From positions 124,001 through 188,000 of the forward strand of contig JADJOR010000011.1 of assembly GCA_016713665.1 (NCBI GenBank): a stretch of 64,000 nucleotides of DNA, in the 5' to 3' direction. The number at the start of each line of letters is the position of its first letter. Position 1 is the first letter of the stretch. Source of the DNA: Deltaproteobacteria bacterium. GTDB lineage: Bacteria > Myxococcota_A > UBA9160 > UBA4427. The translations under genes were made by a program, and so were the position numbers. The notes below the pieces were generated by a model. That model ran no database searches and was not told the DNA's origin. It saw only the letters and a list, made by a program, of their open reading frames with translations. Of this stretch, positions 41,692-50,763 are shown piece after piece.

Positions 41692-42370
41692 TCCGCTCCC
41701 GCGATCGCGGCCCGCCGCCCCCCGTCTTGCGCTCCTCCACCATGCGCTTGCGCGTCGCCGCGAAGCAGCAGATCGGGCACGCCGCGAGATCGTGGCCGCG
41801 CGCCGGACAGACTTCGCGGCCGAAGAGGATGATCGCGAGGTGGAGCCAGCTCCAGCTCGACTCGGGGAAGAGCGCCTTCAGGTCGCGCTCGGTGCGCTCG
41901 ACGCTCGAGCCATCGGAGAGGCCCCAACGTGCAGCCAGGCGATGGATATGGGTGTCGACGGGAAACGCGGGGTGGCCGAAGGCCTGGGCCCGGACGACGC
42001 TCGCGGTCTTGTGCCCCACCCCGGGCAGCGCTTCGAGGGCGGCCTGATCGTCGGGGACGCGGCCGCCATGCTCGCGCACGAGGATCTCCGAGAGGGCCCG
42101 GATGTTCTTCGCCTTGGCGGGGGCGAGGCCGCAGGAGCGGATCTCGTGGAGGATCGCGGCGACCGGCAGCCTGGCCATCGCCTCCGGCGTGCGCGCCCGG
42201 GCGAAGAGCCCCGGGGTCACCTGATTGACCCGCTCGTCCGTGGTCTGGGCCGACAGCACGACGGCGACGAGCAGCGTGAAGGCATCGTCGTGGTGGAGCG
42301 GGATCGGCGGATCGGGATAGCGCTCGGCGAGCAACGCGGTGATCCGCCGGGCCTTCTCGGCGCGGGTCAT
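41630..42370 (-). CDS. nth: Endonuclease III (DNA glycosylase/AP lyase)
   Basis: A 246-residue base-excision repair enzyme. DAFTLLVAVVLSAQTTDERVNQVTPGLFARA is near residue 30. The helix-hairpin-helix is LPGVGHKTASVVRAQAF with catalytic Lys, then FPVDTHIHRLAARWGL with catalytic Asp. The iron-sulfur loop reads CPARGHDLAACPICC, so cysteines are spaced C-x9-C-x2-C-C rather than C-x6-C-x2-C-x5-C as in E. coli. A basic 30-residue tail extends over the end of the cobW gene. A GATAAT -10 box ends ten bases before the ATG. Confidence 0.92.
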   Translation of the reverse strand: MTRAEKARRITALLAERYPDPPIPLHHDDAFTLLVAVVLSAQTTDERVNQVTPGLFARARTPEAMARLPVAAILHEIRSCGLAPAKAKNIRALSEILVREHGGRVPDDQAALEALPGVGHKTASVVRAQAFGHPAFPVDTHIHRLAARWGLSDGSSVERTERDLKALFPESSWSWLHLAIILFGREVCPARGHDLAACPICCFAATRKRMVEERKTGGGGPRSRERIKPKAKRGPRRARPASRAGS

Positions 42371-42380
42371 GGGTCGGCAG

Positions 42381-42386
42381 ATTATC
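42381..42386 (-). promoter_or_regulatory. Candidate -10 element of nth
   Basis: GATAAT on the minus strand, ten bases before ATG 42370, implies a leader of only a few bases. Confidence 0.4.
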
Positions 42387-42465
42387 AGACGGCGATTGAG
42401 ACGGCGCCGGGACCGACTACTCTCCCGCCGACGCCCCTCCACCTCCCATCCACTGCGGGAATCCC

Positions 42466-43329
42466 GTGTCCCTCGACCCCTCCAATTCCGTTCGGAACAC
42501 GGCCTGGGGCATCGGGGAGCCGGCGATCGCGGGGGCGACCCACGTCGGCGTCGTGCGGCGCGTCAACCAGGACGCCTTCTTCCGCTGGGACGACGCACAG
42601 CGGGGCGAGATCCTGCTGGTCGTGGCCGACGGGCTCGGGGGCCACCGCGGCGGCGAGGTCGCGAGCCAGATGGCGACGCAGATGATCGGTCCCCTCGTCG
42701 CGATGGGCGATCGCCGCCCGCCCGAACGCCTCGTCCACGCGATCGGCGAGGCCAACCGGATGATCCACGAAGCCGCCCGCAAGGACGACACGCTCGAGGG
42801 CATGGGGACGACGGTCGTGTGTCTGCTGCTCAGCCGCGACGGCCCCGCGTGGGTCGCGCATGTCGGCGACAGCCGCCTCTACCGCCTGCGCGACGAAGCC
42901 TTCGAGCCCCTGACCGAGGACCACTCCCTCGTCGCGACCCTCGTGCGCGAGGGCGTGCTCCGCCCCGAAGAGGCCCGCACCGACCCGCGCAAGAACCAGA
43001 TCCTGCGCGCGCTCGGCGTCCGCAAGGAGGTCGAGGTCGACGTGGTGCCCCTCGAGCCGATGCCGGGGGACGCCTATCTGCTCTGTACCGATGGTCTGCA
43101 CGGCCTGGTCGACGAGCGCGACATCCAGACCCTCGCCCTCGAGCCGGGCGAGCCCGGGCTCGCGATCGAGAAGCTGATCGAGGCCGCGAATCGAGCCGGC
43201 GGGACCGACAACGTGACCTGCATGCTCGCGCGCTTCCCCGAGTCGGCGACCGGGCCGGCGTCGCGGCAGGACCTGCTGCGCAGGCTGAATGCCGCGCGCG
43301 CGTCCGAGCGCCCGCGCGATCCCGAATGA
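42466..43329 (+). CDS. PP2C family serine/threonine protein phosphatase (Stp1-like)
   Basis: A 287-residue phosphatase. PP2C motifs appear in order: VGVVRRVNQDAFF near residue 27 (metal Asp), LLVVADGLGGHRGGEVAS near residue 50, GMGTTVVCLLL, VAHVGDSRLYRLRD, LTEDHSLVATLV, LLCTDGLHGLVDERD and GGTDNVTCMLARF. It removes phosphate from Ser/Thr of proteins, usually opposing a Hanks-type kinase that is not in the window. GTG start. The stop overlaps the helicase ATG, so the two are translationally coupled, which is an unusual pairing. Confidence 0.92.
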   Translation: MSLDPSNSVRNTAWGIGEPAIAGATHVGVVRRVNQDAFFRWDDAQRGEILLVVADGLGGHRGGEVASQMATQMIGPLVAMGDRRPPERLVHAIGEANRMIHEAARKDDTLEGMGTTVVCLLLSRDGPAWVAHVGDSRLYRLRDEAFEPLTEDHSLVATLVREGVLRPEEARTDPRKNQILRALGVRKEVEVDVVPLEPMPGDAYLLCTDGLHGLVDERDIQTLALEPGEPGLAIEKLIEAANRAGGTDNVTCMLARFPESATGPASRQDLLRRLNAARASERPRDPE

Positions 43330-45869
43330 GCTCGACGCGGCGGCGACTGATCGACTGGGTGCCCGAAGGCGCCCGCCTCGGCTCCGACGTGATCTTCGAT
43401 CGCTTCACGCGCTACTGCACCGACGCCGGCCTCGAGCTCTATCCCGCCCAGGAAGAGGCGCTGCTCGAGTGCTTCACGAACCACCACGTGGTCCTCAACA
43501 CGCCGACCGGCTCCGGCAAATCGCTGGTCGCCCTCGGCCTGCACTTCAAGGCGCTCTGCGAAGGTCGCCGCTCGTTCTACACCGCGCCCATCAAGGCGCT
43601 CGTCAGCGAGAAGTTCTTCGCGTTATGCGAGACCCTCGGCCCCGAGAACGTCGGCATGCTGACCGGCGACGCGTCGATCAACTGGGCCGCGCCGGTCGTC
43701 TGCTGCACCGCCGAGGTCCTCGCCAACATGGCCCTGCGCCAGGGTGACGCGACGGACGCGCCCTACGTCGCGATGGACGAGTTCCACTACTTCGCCGACC
43801 GCGACCGCGGCTGGGCCTGGCAGGTCCCGCTGCTCACCCTGCGCAAGACGCGCTTCCTCCTGATGTCGGCGACCCTCGGCAATACGGCGCCCATCGAGGA
43901 GAAGCTCGCGCGCCTCACCGACCGCCGCGTCGCCCACGTCTTCAGCGACGAACGACCGGTCCCCCTCGACTTCAGCTACCGCGAGACGCCGATCGTCGAG
44001 ACGGTCGAGACGCTGCTCGCCTCCGGCCGCGGCCCGATCTACATCGTGCATTTCACGCAGCGCGAGGCGGCCGAGCAGGCCCAGGGCCTCACCGGCGCCC
44101 AGATCACAGACCGCGACGAGAAGCGCGCGCTCGCCGCCGCGATGGAGGGCTTCCGCTTCGACTCGCCCTACGGCAAGGACGTCCAGCGCTTCCTGCGCTT
44201 CGGCGTCGGCATCCACCATGCGGGCCTGCTGCCCAAGTACCGCCTGCTCGTCGAGCAGCTCGCCCAGAAGGGCCTCCTCAAGGTCATCTGCGGGACCGAC
44301 ACCCTCGGCGTCGGCGTGAACATCCCCATCCGCACCGTTCTCTTCACCAAACTCTCGAAATTCGATGGCGAGAAGGTCGGCATCCTCTCGGTCCGCGAGT
44401 TCAAGCAGATCGCCGGCCGCGCGGGCCGGCGCGGCTTCGACACCGCCGGCAGCATCGTCTGCCAGGCCCCCGAGCACGTGATCGAGAACCAGCGCGCAGC
44501 GACTCGCGCCGCCGAGAAGGGCAAGTCGAAGAAGCCCGAGAAGAAGGCGCCGCCCCGAGGCTTCGTCGGCTGGACCCGCGAGACCTTCGAGCAGCTGATC
44601 GAGCGGCCGCCGGAGATGCTGCGCTCCCAGTTCGCCCTCTCCCACGGCACGCTGGTCGCGCTGCTCCAGCGCGGCGCCGATCAGGCGCTGCGGGGCTCGG
44701 GCTACCGGGAGCTCGTGGCGCTGATCGACGACAGCTTCGAGACGCCGGTGCGCAAGCGAAGGCTGCGGCGGGAGGCGGCGGTCCTGTTCCGCTCGCTGCG
44801 CCGCGCCGGCATCGTCCGCGTCGAGAAGGTCGCGGGGGCGGGCGGCTCGACGGCCCGCGTCGACGCGAATCTCCAGCGCGACTTCGGGCTCCACCACACG
44901 CTCTCGCTCTACCTGGTCGACGCGGTCACGGCCCTCGATCCAGGCTCCCCCGACTACGCCCTCGACGTCATCTCCGTCGCCGAGGCGATCCTCGAGAATC
45001 CCCGGGCCCTGCTCGAGGCCCAGCTGCGCGTGCGCAAGGACGAGCTGATCGCGCAGTGGAAGGCCGAGGGCGTGCCCTTCGAGGAGCGCATCGCGCGGCT
45101 CGAGACGGTGAGCTGGGACAAGCCGATCGCGCCGTTCCTCTACGCGACCTTCGATCTCTTCTGCGAGCATCATCCCTGGGTCGGCGGCGACTCGATCCGG
45201 CCGAAATCGATCGCGCGGGAGCTCTGGGAGGGCTTCCTCTCCTTCGAGGACTACGTGCGCCGCTACGGCATCGCGCGCCTCGAAGGCGTCCTGCTGCGTT
45301 ATTTGAGCCAGCTCCATTCGACCCTCGCGCGCAACCTCCCCGAGTCGGCGCGCAACGACGAGGTCATCGAGGTCATCGCCTATCTGCGGGCCATGCTCGC
45401 GCGGGTCGACTCGAGCCTCGTCGAGGAATGGGAGAGCCTGGTCGATCCCGGCCGGGAGCCTGCCCCGAGCAAGGCCGAGGCCCTGCCCGAGCGCGCCCCC
45501 CGGCGCCTCGATCGCAAGTCCTTCGAGGCCCGGATCCGGGCCGAGATGCACCAGCTGCTGCGCGCGCTGTCCCATGGCGACTTCGAGGCGGCGGCTGCCT
45601 CGATCGCGAACACGGACTGGGACGCCGAGACGATCGAGCGCGAGCTCGCCCCCCTCTTCGAAGGCGGCCGCGCCCCGCGCGCCGATCCCGACGCCCGCAA
45701 GGCCCACTGGACGCGGATCGAGGAGCGGGAGCCGCTGCGCTTCGACGTCGTCCAGACCTTGATCGACGCCGAGGGCGAAGGCGATGCCCAGATCGAGGCC
45801 GAGGTCGTGCTCGAATCGACGCGCCTGCCGGCGGGTCCGATGCTGCGGGTGGTCGGGCTGCAACGTTAG
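43326..45869 (+). CDS. Ski2-like DExH-box helicase with DUF3516 C-terminal domain
   Basis: An 847-residue superfamily-2 helicase. Motif I is NTPTGSGKSLVALGL near residue 58, Ia is APIKALVSEKFF, motif II is MDEFHYF (DEFH), motif III is LMSATLG, and motif IV-VI segments are VGIHHAGLLPKYR, GTDTLGVGVNIP and QIAGRAGRRGFDTAG. A Lys-rich insert (KGKSKKPEKKAPPRG) near residue 395 precedes the roughly 400-residue C-terminal DUF3516 region. Family members in actinobacteria and deltaproteobacteria are thought to act on RNA or structured nucleic acid. ATGA overlap with the upstream phosphatase. Confidence 0.92.
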   Translation: MSSTRRRLIDWVPEGARLGSDVIFDRFTRYCTDAGLELYPAQEEALLECFTNHHVVLNTPTGSGKSLVALGLHFKALCEGRRSFYTAPIKALVSEKFFALCETLGPENVGMLTGDASINWAAPVVCCTAEVLANMALRQGDATDAPYVAMDEFHYFADRDRGWAWQVPLLTLRKTRFLLMSATLGNTAPIEEKLARLTDRRVAHVFSDERPVPLDFSYRETPIVETVETLLASGRGPIYIVHFTQREAAEQAQGLTGAQITDRDEKRALAAAMEGFRFDSPYGKDVQRFLRFGVGIHHAGLLPKYRLLVEQLAQKGLLKVICGTDTLGVGVNIPIRTVLFTKLSKFDGEKVGILSVREFKQIAGRAGRRGFDTAGSIVCQAPEHVIENQRAATRAAEKGKSKKPEKKAPPRGFVGWTRETFEQLIERPPEMLRSQFALSHGTLVALLQRGADQALRGSGYRELVALIDDSFETPVRKRRLRREAAVLFRSLRRAGIVRVEKVAGAGGSTARVDANLQRDFGLHHTLSLYLVDAVTALDPGSPDYALDVISVAEAILENPRALLEAQLRVRKDELIAQWKAEGVPFEERIARLETVSWDKPIAPFLYATFDLFCEHHPWVGGDSIRPKSIARELWEGFLSFEDYVRRYGIARLEGVLLRYLSQLHSTLARNLPESARNDEVIEVIAYLRAMLARVDSSLVEEWESLVDPGREPAPSKAEALPERAPRRLDRKSFEARIRAEMHQLLRALSHGDFEAAAASIANTDWDAETIERELAPLFEGGRAPRADPDARKAHWTRIEEREPLRFDVVQTLIDAEGEGDAQIEAEVVLESTRLPAGPMLRVVGLQR

Positions 45870-45954
45870 TCGGTCGCCGATCGGCCCGATCTTCGGCGCG
45901 ATCGGCCCGTCCGGCCGACTCGACGCGCGGCGCGCGGCTCGACCGTCGCGGACT

Positions 45955-46575
45955 TCAGGCGACGAGGGCGGCGCGGTGGAGCCGGGACTCCTCGACGGGA
46001 TCGCTCGTCCGGCTCGACTCGACGCGGGCGGACACGACGAGCGGGCCGCCGTCCAGGCCCTCGACGCGCAGGTCGAGGGGGCTGCGGGCGGCGGTGCTCG
46101 CGAGGCGGACCAGCAGAGCGCCGAGCAACGCCTTCAAGGCGGGGCTCGCCGAAGCGGGGCCCCGAAGGCCGAGCTCGAAACCGTCGCGGCCCCCGCGATA
46201 GGACCAGTCCGGCGCCTGCACGAGCCACGTCGCCGCCTGGCTGGCGACGAAGCCCGGTCCATCGACCAGCGATCGGGACGCTCGGAGGATTGCGTCCACC
46301 GGCGGGCGGGCGAGCCAGTTCGACGCGATCCCGCCGGCGAGATCGGAGAGCGCCGCCTCACCACCGAGCTGGCTCGCGATCAGGGCGACCAGGCTCTCGA
46401 CGTCCTCGGCCGGGATCGGCGCGCTCGCCTCGCAGACCCCGTCGACCCAGGCTCGCGCCCGGGCCGAGAGCGCGCGGTCGAGGTCGTCCTCGCCGAGCTT
46501 GCCGTCCGCCTGCCAGTCGCGGACCAGCAGGGCGAGCGGCTCGACGAAGGGCGCGAGGTAGGCAGTCGTGGTCAT
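45955..46575 (-). CDS. Hypothetical protein, 206 residues
   Basis: No family recognised. The sequence is a mixed alpha/beta soluble protein with good codon usage: an N-terminal helical part (AYLAPFVEPLALLVRDWQADGKLGEDDLDRAL), a middle with IASQLGGEAALSDLAGGIASNWL, and a strand-rich C-terminus (LDLRVEGLDGGPLVVSARVESSR). CGGAG about eight bases before ATG 46575 supports translation. It lies 63 bases downstream of the isocitrate-lyase-like gene in the same direction and may share its transcript. Convergent with the helicase. Confidence 0.65.
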   Translation of the reverse strand: MTTTAYLAPFVEPLALLVRDWQADGKLGEDDLDRALSARARAWVDGVCEASAPIPAEDVESLVALIASQLGGEAALSDLAGGIASNWLARPPVDAILRASRSLVDGPGFVASQAATWLVQAPDWSYRGGRDGFELGLRGPASASPALKALLGALLVRLASTAARSPLDLRVEGLDGGPLVVSARVESSRTSDPVEESRLHRAALVA

Positions 46576-46638
46576 GGCGGGCTCCGGGGCGTGGGACTCG
46601 GAGGCGCCATCGGCGGCGGCGGAGAGGGACTTGATGGG

Positions 46639-47511
46639 TCAGTCCTCGGAATAGCCCCGCAGCGCCGCGTCGTACTCGGGAAAGCCGACGAGCGCCTGGA
46701 GCGCCGCGAACGAGAGCCTCCGCGGCGCGGGCTCGCCCGCCGCGAGCGCCGCCAGCGCCTCCTGCATCGCGCGGACCCCCGACGAGAGCAGCGTCAGGGG
46801 ATAGGCGGCGATCCGGAAGCCCATCTCGGCCAGGCGCGCATGGGGCAGATTCGGCGTGTCCCCGTCCTCGACCAGGTTCACCATCTTCGGCCGATCCGGG
46901 AAGGCCCGGCCGAAGGCCTCGAGCTCGGCCTCGCTCCGAGGCGCCTCGAGAAACAGGATGTCCGCGCCGAGCTCCGCGAAGATCCGGCAGCGCTCGAGCG
47001 CCTCGTCGAGGCCGTGCTCGGCGCGGGCGTCGGTGCGCGCGAGGATCAGGCAATCGCTCCCGGCCTCCCGCGCGTCGACGGCGGCCCGGATGCGCAACGC
47101 CGCCTCCGCGCGCGAGACGACCTGCTTGCCGCGGGTATGGCCGCAGCGCTTCGGCGCGAGCTGGTCCTCGATCATCACGGCGGCGAAGCCGGCCCGCGCA
47201 TAGCCCTCGATGGTGCGCCGCACGTTGAGCGGATTGCCGTAGCCGGTGTCGCCGTCGCCGATCACCGGGATCCCGACCGCGCCGCAGATGCCGCGCCCCT
47301 GATCGAGCATCTCGCCGAAGGAGATCAGGCCCGTATCGGGCGCCGCGAGCCGGGTCGCCGAGACGGCGAAGCCGCTCATGAACGTCAGCGGGAAGCCGGC
47401 GCGCTCGACCAGCCGCGCCGAGAGCGCGTCGTAACAGCACGGCATCACCCGGAGCGTCGGCTCGGCGAGCAGCGCGCGCAGGCGCTCGGCCGGAGACTGC
47501 TTCTTCGCCAT
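46639..47511 (-). CDS. Isocitrate lyase/PEP mutase superfamily enzyme
   Basis: A 290-residue TIM-barrel C-C or P-C bond lyase. Conserved elements are PCCYDALSARLVERAGFPLTFMSGF near residue 24, PVIGDGDTGYGNPLNVRRT near residue 82 (metal Asp), IEDQLAPKRCGHTRGK near residue 115 with the catalytic Cys-Gly-His loop, and LILARTDARAEHGLDEALER. The PKRCGH wording suits the 2-methylisocitrate lyase/oxaloacetate decarboxylase/carboxyphosphonoenolpyruvate mutase subgroup. The precise reaction cannot be set from sequence alone. Confidence 0.87.
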   Translation of the reverse strand: MAKKQSPAERLRALLAEPTLRVMPCCYDALSARLVERAGFPLTFMSGFAVSATRLAAPDTGLISFGEMLDQGRGICGAVGIPVIGDGDTGYGNPLNVRRTIEGYARAGFAAVMIEDQLAPKRCGHTRGKQVVSRAEAALRIRAAVDAREAGSDCLILARTDARAEHGLDEALERCRIFAELGADILFLEAPRSEAELEAFGRAFPDRPKMVNLVEDGDTPNLPHARLAEMGFRIAAYPLTLLSSGVRAMQEALAALAAGEPAPRRLSFAALQALVGFPEYDAALRGYSED

Positions 47512-47654
47512 CGATCCTCCTGTGGTTCAAAGCGGGCCATCACGCCGCGCCGGGCGGCCGGGCCCGCCCACCGTATCGCATCGGGCGGCGCGATCGCGGC
47601 GCGCGGATCGTCTAGCATCCCCCGATTCCGCGCCCCGGGAGCAAGCCCTTCTCG

Positions 47655-48575
47655 ATGTCGACCGCCCCGCCCGCCCCGTCTGCGCTCGCCGCCCTGGTCG
47701 AGCTGCTCGATCTCGAGCGCATCGAGCTGAACCTCTTCCGCGGCAAGCAGCCCGACGAGAAGCGCCAGCGCGTCTTCGGCGGCCTCGTCGCCGGCCAGGC
47801 CCTGATCGCCGCCGGCCGCACGGTCGAGGCGCGCGCCGTCCACTCGCTCCACGCCTACTTCCTGCGCCCCGGCGACCCGACGATCCCGATCGTCTACCAG
47901 GTCGAGCGGACCCGGGACGGCAGGAGCTTCTCGACCCGCCGGGTCACCGCCATCCAGCACGGCCGCGCGATCTTCACCCTCTCCGCCTCCTTCCACATCG
48001 AGGAGTCGACCTTCGACCACCAGCGCGCGATGCCCGACGTTCCCGGCCCCGAGGCGCTCGTCGACTGGCAGGACGCGATGCGCCAGGTCCTCGCGGAGCG
48101 CGCCCCGCAGCATGCGCGCGAGGACCGCCATCTCGTGGCCTGGGTCGACCGCGAGCGCCCGATCGAGAGCCGCCACGTCGAGCTGATGGATTATTTCGGG
48201 GGTCGCCAGGAGCCGCAGGCCTCGATCTGGATCCGCGCGCGGGGAACGCTCCCGGACGATCCGCTGCTCCATCGCTGCGTGGTCGCCTACGCCTCCGACA
48301 TGACGCTGCTCGACACCGCGGCGCGTCCCCACCCGATCCAGCTCCTCTCCGACGAGAGCGAGAACGCGAGCCTCGACCACGCCATGTGGTTCCACCGTCC
48401 CTTCCGCGCCGACGAGTGGCTGCTCTACGCGCAGGAGAGCCCGAACCTCTCCGGCGCCCGCGGCCTCACGACGGGCCACTTCTACCGCCGCGACGGGACA
48501 CTCGTCGCGTCGGTGGTCCAGGAAGGTCTGTTCCGGATCCGGCCGCGCGCTGCCCAGATGCTGGGCAGCGCCTGA
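47655..48575 (+). CDS. tesB: Acyl-CoA thioesterase II
   Basis: A 306-residue double-hotdog thioesterase that hydrolyses acyl-CoA to fatty acid and CoA. Signatures: NLFRGKQPDEKRQRVFGGLVAGQALIAAG near residue 26, HSLHAYFLRPGDPTIPIVY, SFSTRRVTAIQHGRAIFTLSASFH, and the C-terminal SLDHAMWFHRPFRADEWLLYAQES, which carries the active-site Asp. Normal TesB length. A TAGCAT promoter element lies at 47613-47618 and GGGAG precedes the ATG. Confidence 0.94.
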   Translation: MSTAPPAPSALAALVELLDLERIELNLFRGKQPDEKRQRVFGGLVAGQALIAAGRTVEARAVHSLHAYFLRPGDPTIPIVYQVERTRDGRSFSTRRVTAIQHGRAIFTLSASFHIEESTFDHQRAMPDVPGPEALVDWQDAMRQVLAERAPQHAREDRHLVAWVDRERPIESRHVELMDYFGGRQEPQASIWIRARGTLPDDPLLHRCVVAYASDMTLLDTAARPHPIQLLSDESENASLDHAMWFHRPFRADEWLLYAQESPNLSGARGLTTGHFYRRDGTLVASVVQEGLFRIRPRAAQMLGSA

Positions 48576-48715
48576 CGGCGGAGCGTGCACGGCCGCGCGC
48601 ACCGTGGCCCTTGCTCGCACGCTGTCGTGCCGATTTCAGCCCAGATTCGGCCGCGACGCCGCGCAGACGGCGAGAGACGGGCCTCCGGCCGCCGGGCTTT
48701 GCGCGTCTCGTCGCT

Positions 48716-48731
48716 TGGCACGCCCATTGCT
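48716..48731 (+). promoter_or_regulatory. Sigma-54 promoter of amtB-glnB
   Basis: TGGCACGCCCATTGCT is an exact match to the RpoN consensus with GG-N10-GC spacing. Transcription would start near 48743, 110 bases before amtB. It is the third such element in the window and the second perfect match. Confidence 0.88.
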
Positions 48732-48852
48732 CTGTCCCCTTTCGAACCGGAGATCGGCGCGCCAGGTGTCGGGGACGCAAATCGCCTCGATCTCCATCGG
48801 ATCAACGGCCCCTCGTACCTCCGACACCATTCCCCGATAGGAGAACAAGACG

Positions 48853-50247
48853 ATGAAACGACGACCCCTCGTCCGCAAAGCCCTCGGCACTGCGGCCCTC
48901 ATGCTGGCGGCGTGGCTCGCGCCGAGCGACGCACACGCGGAGGAATTCGACACCGCGCTCTTCACCGCGAACAACGTCTGGATGATGCTGTCGGCAGGCC
49001 TGGTCTTCGTGATGCATCTGGGCTTCGCGATGGTCGAGTCCGGTCTCACGCGCGCGAAGAACACGACCAACATCCTCTTCAAGAACACCGTCATTCCCTG
49101 CCTGGGCATCCTGACCTACTTCCTGGTCGGCTTCAATCTGATGTACCCGGGCGAGTTCAACGGATTCCTGGGCTTCGCCGGCTTCGGGCTGAGCGCGGGC
49201 TTCGCCGAAGGCGCGAACGGGCCGGGCTACGCGAGCGGCGGCTACACCTACTGGACCGACTTCCTGTTCCAGGCCATGTTCGCCGCGACCTGCGCGACGA
49301 TCGTGTCGGGCGCCGTCGCCGAGCGCGTCAAGCTCGGATCGTTCATGGTGTTCTCGACGATCTTCGTCGCCTTCGTCTACCCGATCGCGGGCTCGTGGAA
49401 GTGGGGCAAGGGCTTCCTCGACGCAGCCGGCTTCTACGACTTCGCCGGCTCGACGCTCGTCCACTCCGTCGGCGGCTGGGCGGCGCTCGTCGGCACCATC
49501 GTGCTCGGCGCTCGCCTCGGGAAGTACGGCAAGGGCGGCGACGTCCACCCGATGCCGGGCCACTCGATGCCGCTCGCGACGATCGGCGTCTTCATGCTCT
49601 GGCTGGGCTGGTTCGGATTCAACGGCGGGTCCGTGCTCTCGGCGGATCCGGCGTTGACCTCGTTCGTGCTCGTCACGACCTGTCTCGCGGCGGCCGCAGG
49701 CTGCATCGGCGCGATCCTGGCCTACAGCTTCGTCGGCTCGAAGCCCGACCTCTCGATGGCGTTGAACGGGATCCTCGCCGGCCTCGTCGGCATCACGGCG
49801 GGCGCGGACGTCATCAACCCCGCCAACGCGATCCTGGTCGGCTTCATCGCCGGCATGATCGTCGTCGGTTCGGTGCTGCTCGTGGACAAGATCAAGATCG
49901 ACGATCCGGTCGGTGCGATCTCGGTCCACCTCGTCTGTGGCATCTGGGGCACGCTCGCGGTCGGCATCTTCTCGACCAATCCGGACCACAGCCTCGCGAT
50001 CCAGGCCTACGGCGTCGTCTGCTACGGGATCTTCACCGTCGCCAGCGCGGCGATCCTCTTCCTCGGCATCAAGGCGACGATCGGCCTGCGCGTGTCGGAG
50101 GAGGAGGAGCTCGAAGGTCTCGACCTCGGCGAGCACGGCATGCGCGCCTACGACCTCACTGGATCGCCGGGCTTCATGGAGGAGCCGGCGGGCGCGATGG
50201 CGAAGGTGTCCCTCGCCTCGACCAAGCTGGTCCGCAACGAGAACTAA
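48853..50247 (+). CDS. amtB: Ammonium transporter AmtB
   Basis: A 464-residue inner-membrane channel for ammonium/ammonia with a Sec signal peptide (ALGTAALMLAAWLAPSDAHA) and 11 helices. The twin-His pore is supplied by STLVHSVGGWAALVG near residue 200 and ISVHLVCGIWGTLAVGIF near residue 357. FVMHLGFAMVESGLTRAKNT and SNPDHSLAIQ-type segments are standard. The C-terminal tail (LDLGEHGMRAYDLTGSPGF) is the PII-binding region. It is followed by glnB after a hairpin, the classic amtB-glnK pairing, under a sigma-54 promoter. Confidence 0.96.
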   Translation: MKRRPLVRKALGTAALMLAAWLAPSDAHAEEFDTALFTANNVWMMLSAGLVFVMHLGFAMVESGLTRAKNTTNILFKNTVIPCLGILTYFLVGFNLMYPGEFNGFLGFAGFGLSAGFAEGANGPGYASGGYTYWTDFLFQAMFAATCATIVSGAVAERVKLGSFMVFSTIFVAFVYPIAGSWKWGKGFLDAAGFYDFAGSTLVHSVGGWAALVGTIVLGARLGKYGKGGDVHPMPGHSMPLATIGVFMLWLGWFGFNGGSVLSADPALTSFVLVTTCLAAAAGCIGAILAYSFVGSKPDLSMALNGILAGLVGITAGADVINPANAILVGFIAGMIVVGSVLLVDKIKIDDPVGAISVHLVCGIWGTLAVGIFSTNPDHSLAIQAYGVVCYGIFTVASAAILFLGIKATIGLRVSEEEELEGLDLGEHGMRAYDLTGSPGFMEEPAGAMAKVSLASTKLVRNEN

Positions 50248-50263
50248 CTTTCGAATACGGCGC

Positions 50264-50290
50264 CCCGCCCGGCCGACCTGGCCGGGCGGG
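50264..50290 (+). other. Perfect 11-bp hairpin between amtB and glnB
   Basis: Arms 50264-50274 and 50280-50290 pair perfectly around a 5-base loop, starting 16 bases after the amtB stop and ending about seven bases before the glnB ribosome site. No U-tract follows. It may set the amtB:glnB mRNA ratio. Confidence 0.55.
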
Positions 50291-50309
50291 CATGCCGGGG
50301 AGAGACGAG

Positions 50310-50657
50310 ATGAAGAAGATCGAAGCGATCATCAAACCGTTCAAGCTCGACGACGCGAAGGACGGTCTCGCGAAGATGGGCGTCCAGGGCCTCACGGTCT
50401 CCGAAGTCAAGGGATTCGGACGACAGAAGGGCCACACCGAGCTGTACCGCGGGGCCGAGTACGTGGTCGACTTCCTCCCGAAGCTGAAGCTCGAGATCGT
50501 CGTCCCGGACGACGAGGCCGAGAAGGTGGTGCTGGCCCTCGAAGAAGCCTGCAGGACGGGCAAGATCGGCGACGGCAAGATCTTCGTGCTGCCGGTGGAC
50601 GACGCGGTGCGCATCCGGACGGGTGAGCACGGCGACGCCGCGATCACGAGCAGCTAG
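50310..50657 (+). CDS. glnB: PII nitrogen regulatory protein (GlnB/GlnK)
   Basis: A 115-residue trimeric PII signalling protein that senses 2-oxoglutarate and ATP/ADP. MKKIEAIIKPFKLDDAKDGLA is a textbook start, the T-loop is GHTELYRGAEYVVDFLPK with the uridylylation Tyr at 51, and KIGDGKIFVLPVDDAVRIRTGE is the C-terminal signature. When nitrogen is ample it should block AmtB and restrain NtrC-dependent transcription. I used ATG 50310 with GGGGAGAG upstream. An in-frame ATG six codons earlier is less likely. Confidence 0.96.
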   Translation: MKKIEAIIKPFKLDDAKDGLAKMGVQGLTVSEVKGFGRQKGHTELYRGAEYVVDFLPKLKLEIVVPDDEAEKVVLALEEACRTGKIGDGKIFVLPVDDAVRIRTGEHGDAAITSS

Positions 50658-50715
50658 TCGAGGCGTCTAGTCGAGCGAGGAGAGGCCGAACGATCGAGAG
50701 CCGATCGCCGGTCCA

Positions 50716-50754
50716 GGGCCCGGCCGCGTGGGGCGGTCGGGCCCGTTGCTTTTC
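50716..50754 (+). terminator. Rho-independent terminator after glnB
   Basis: A 12-bp stem (50716-50727 with 50733-50744, one G-U pair, 5-base loop) is followed by GTTGCTTTTC. It ends the amtB-glnB unit. The opposing quinone reductase gene stops just beyond it. Confidence 0.8.
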
Positions 50755-50763
50755 GGGGCCCCG

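Noticed and set aside
48576..48715. NtrC enhancer sites upstream of amtB
   Set aside because: Only weak half-sites resembling GCACC/GGTGC are visible, none with convincing dyad symmetry.
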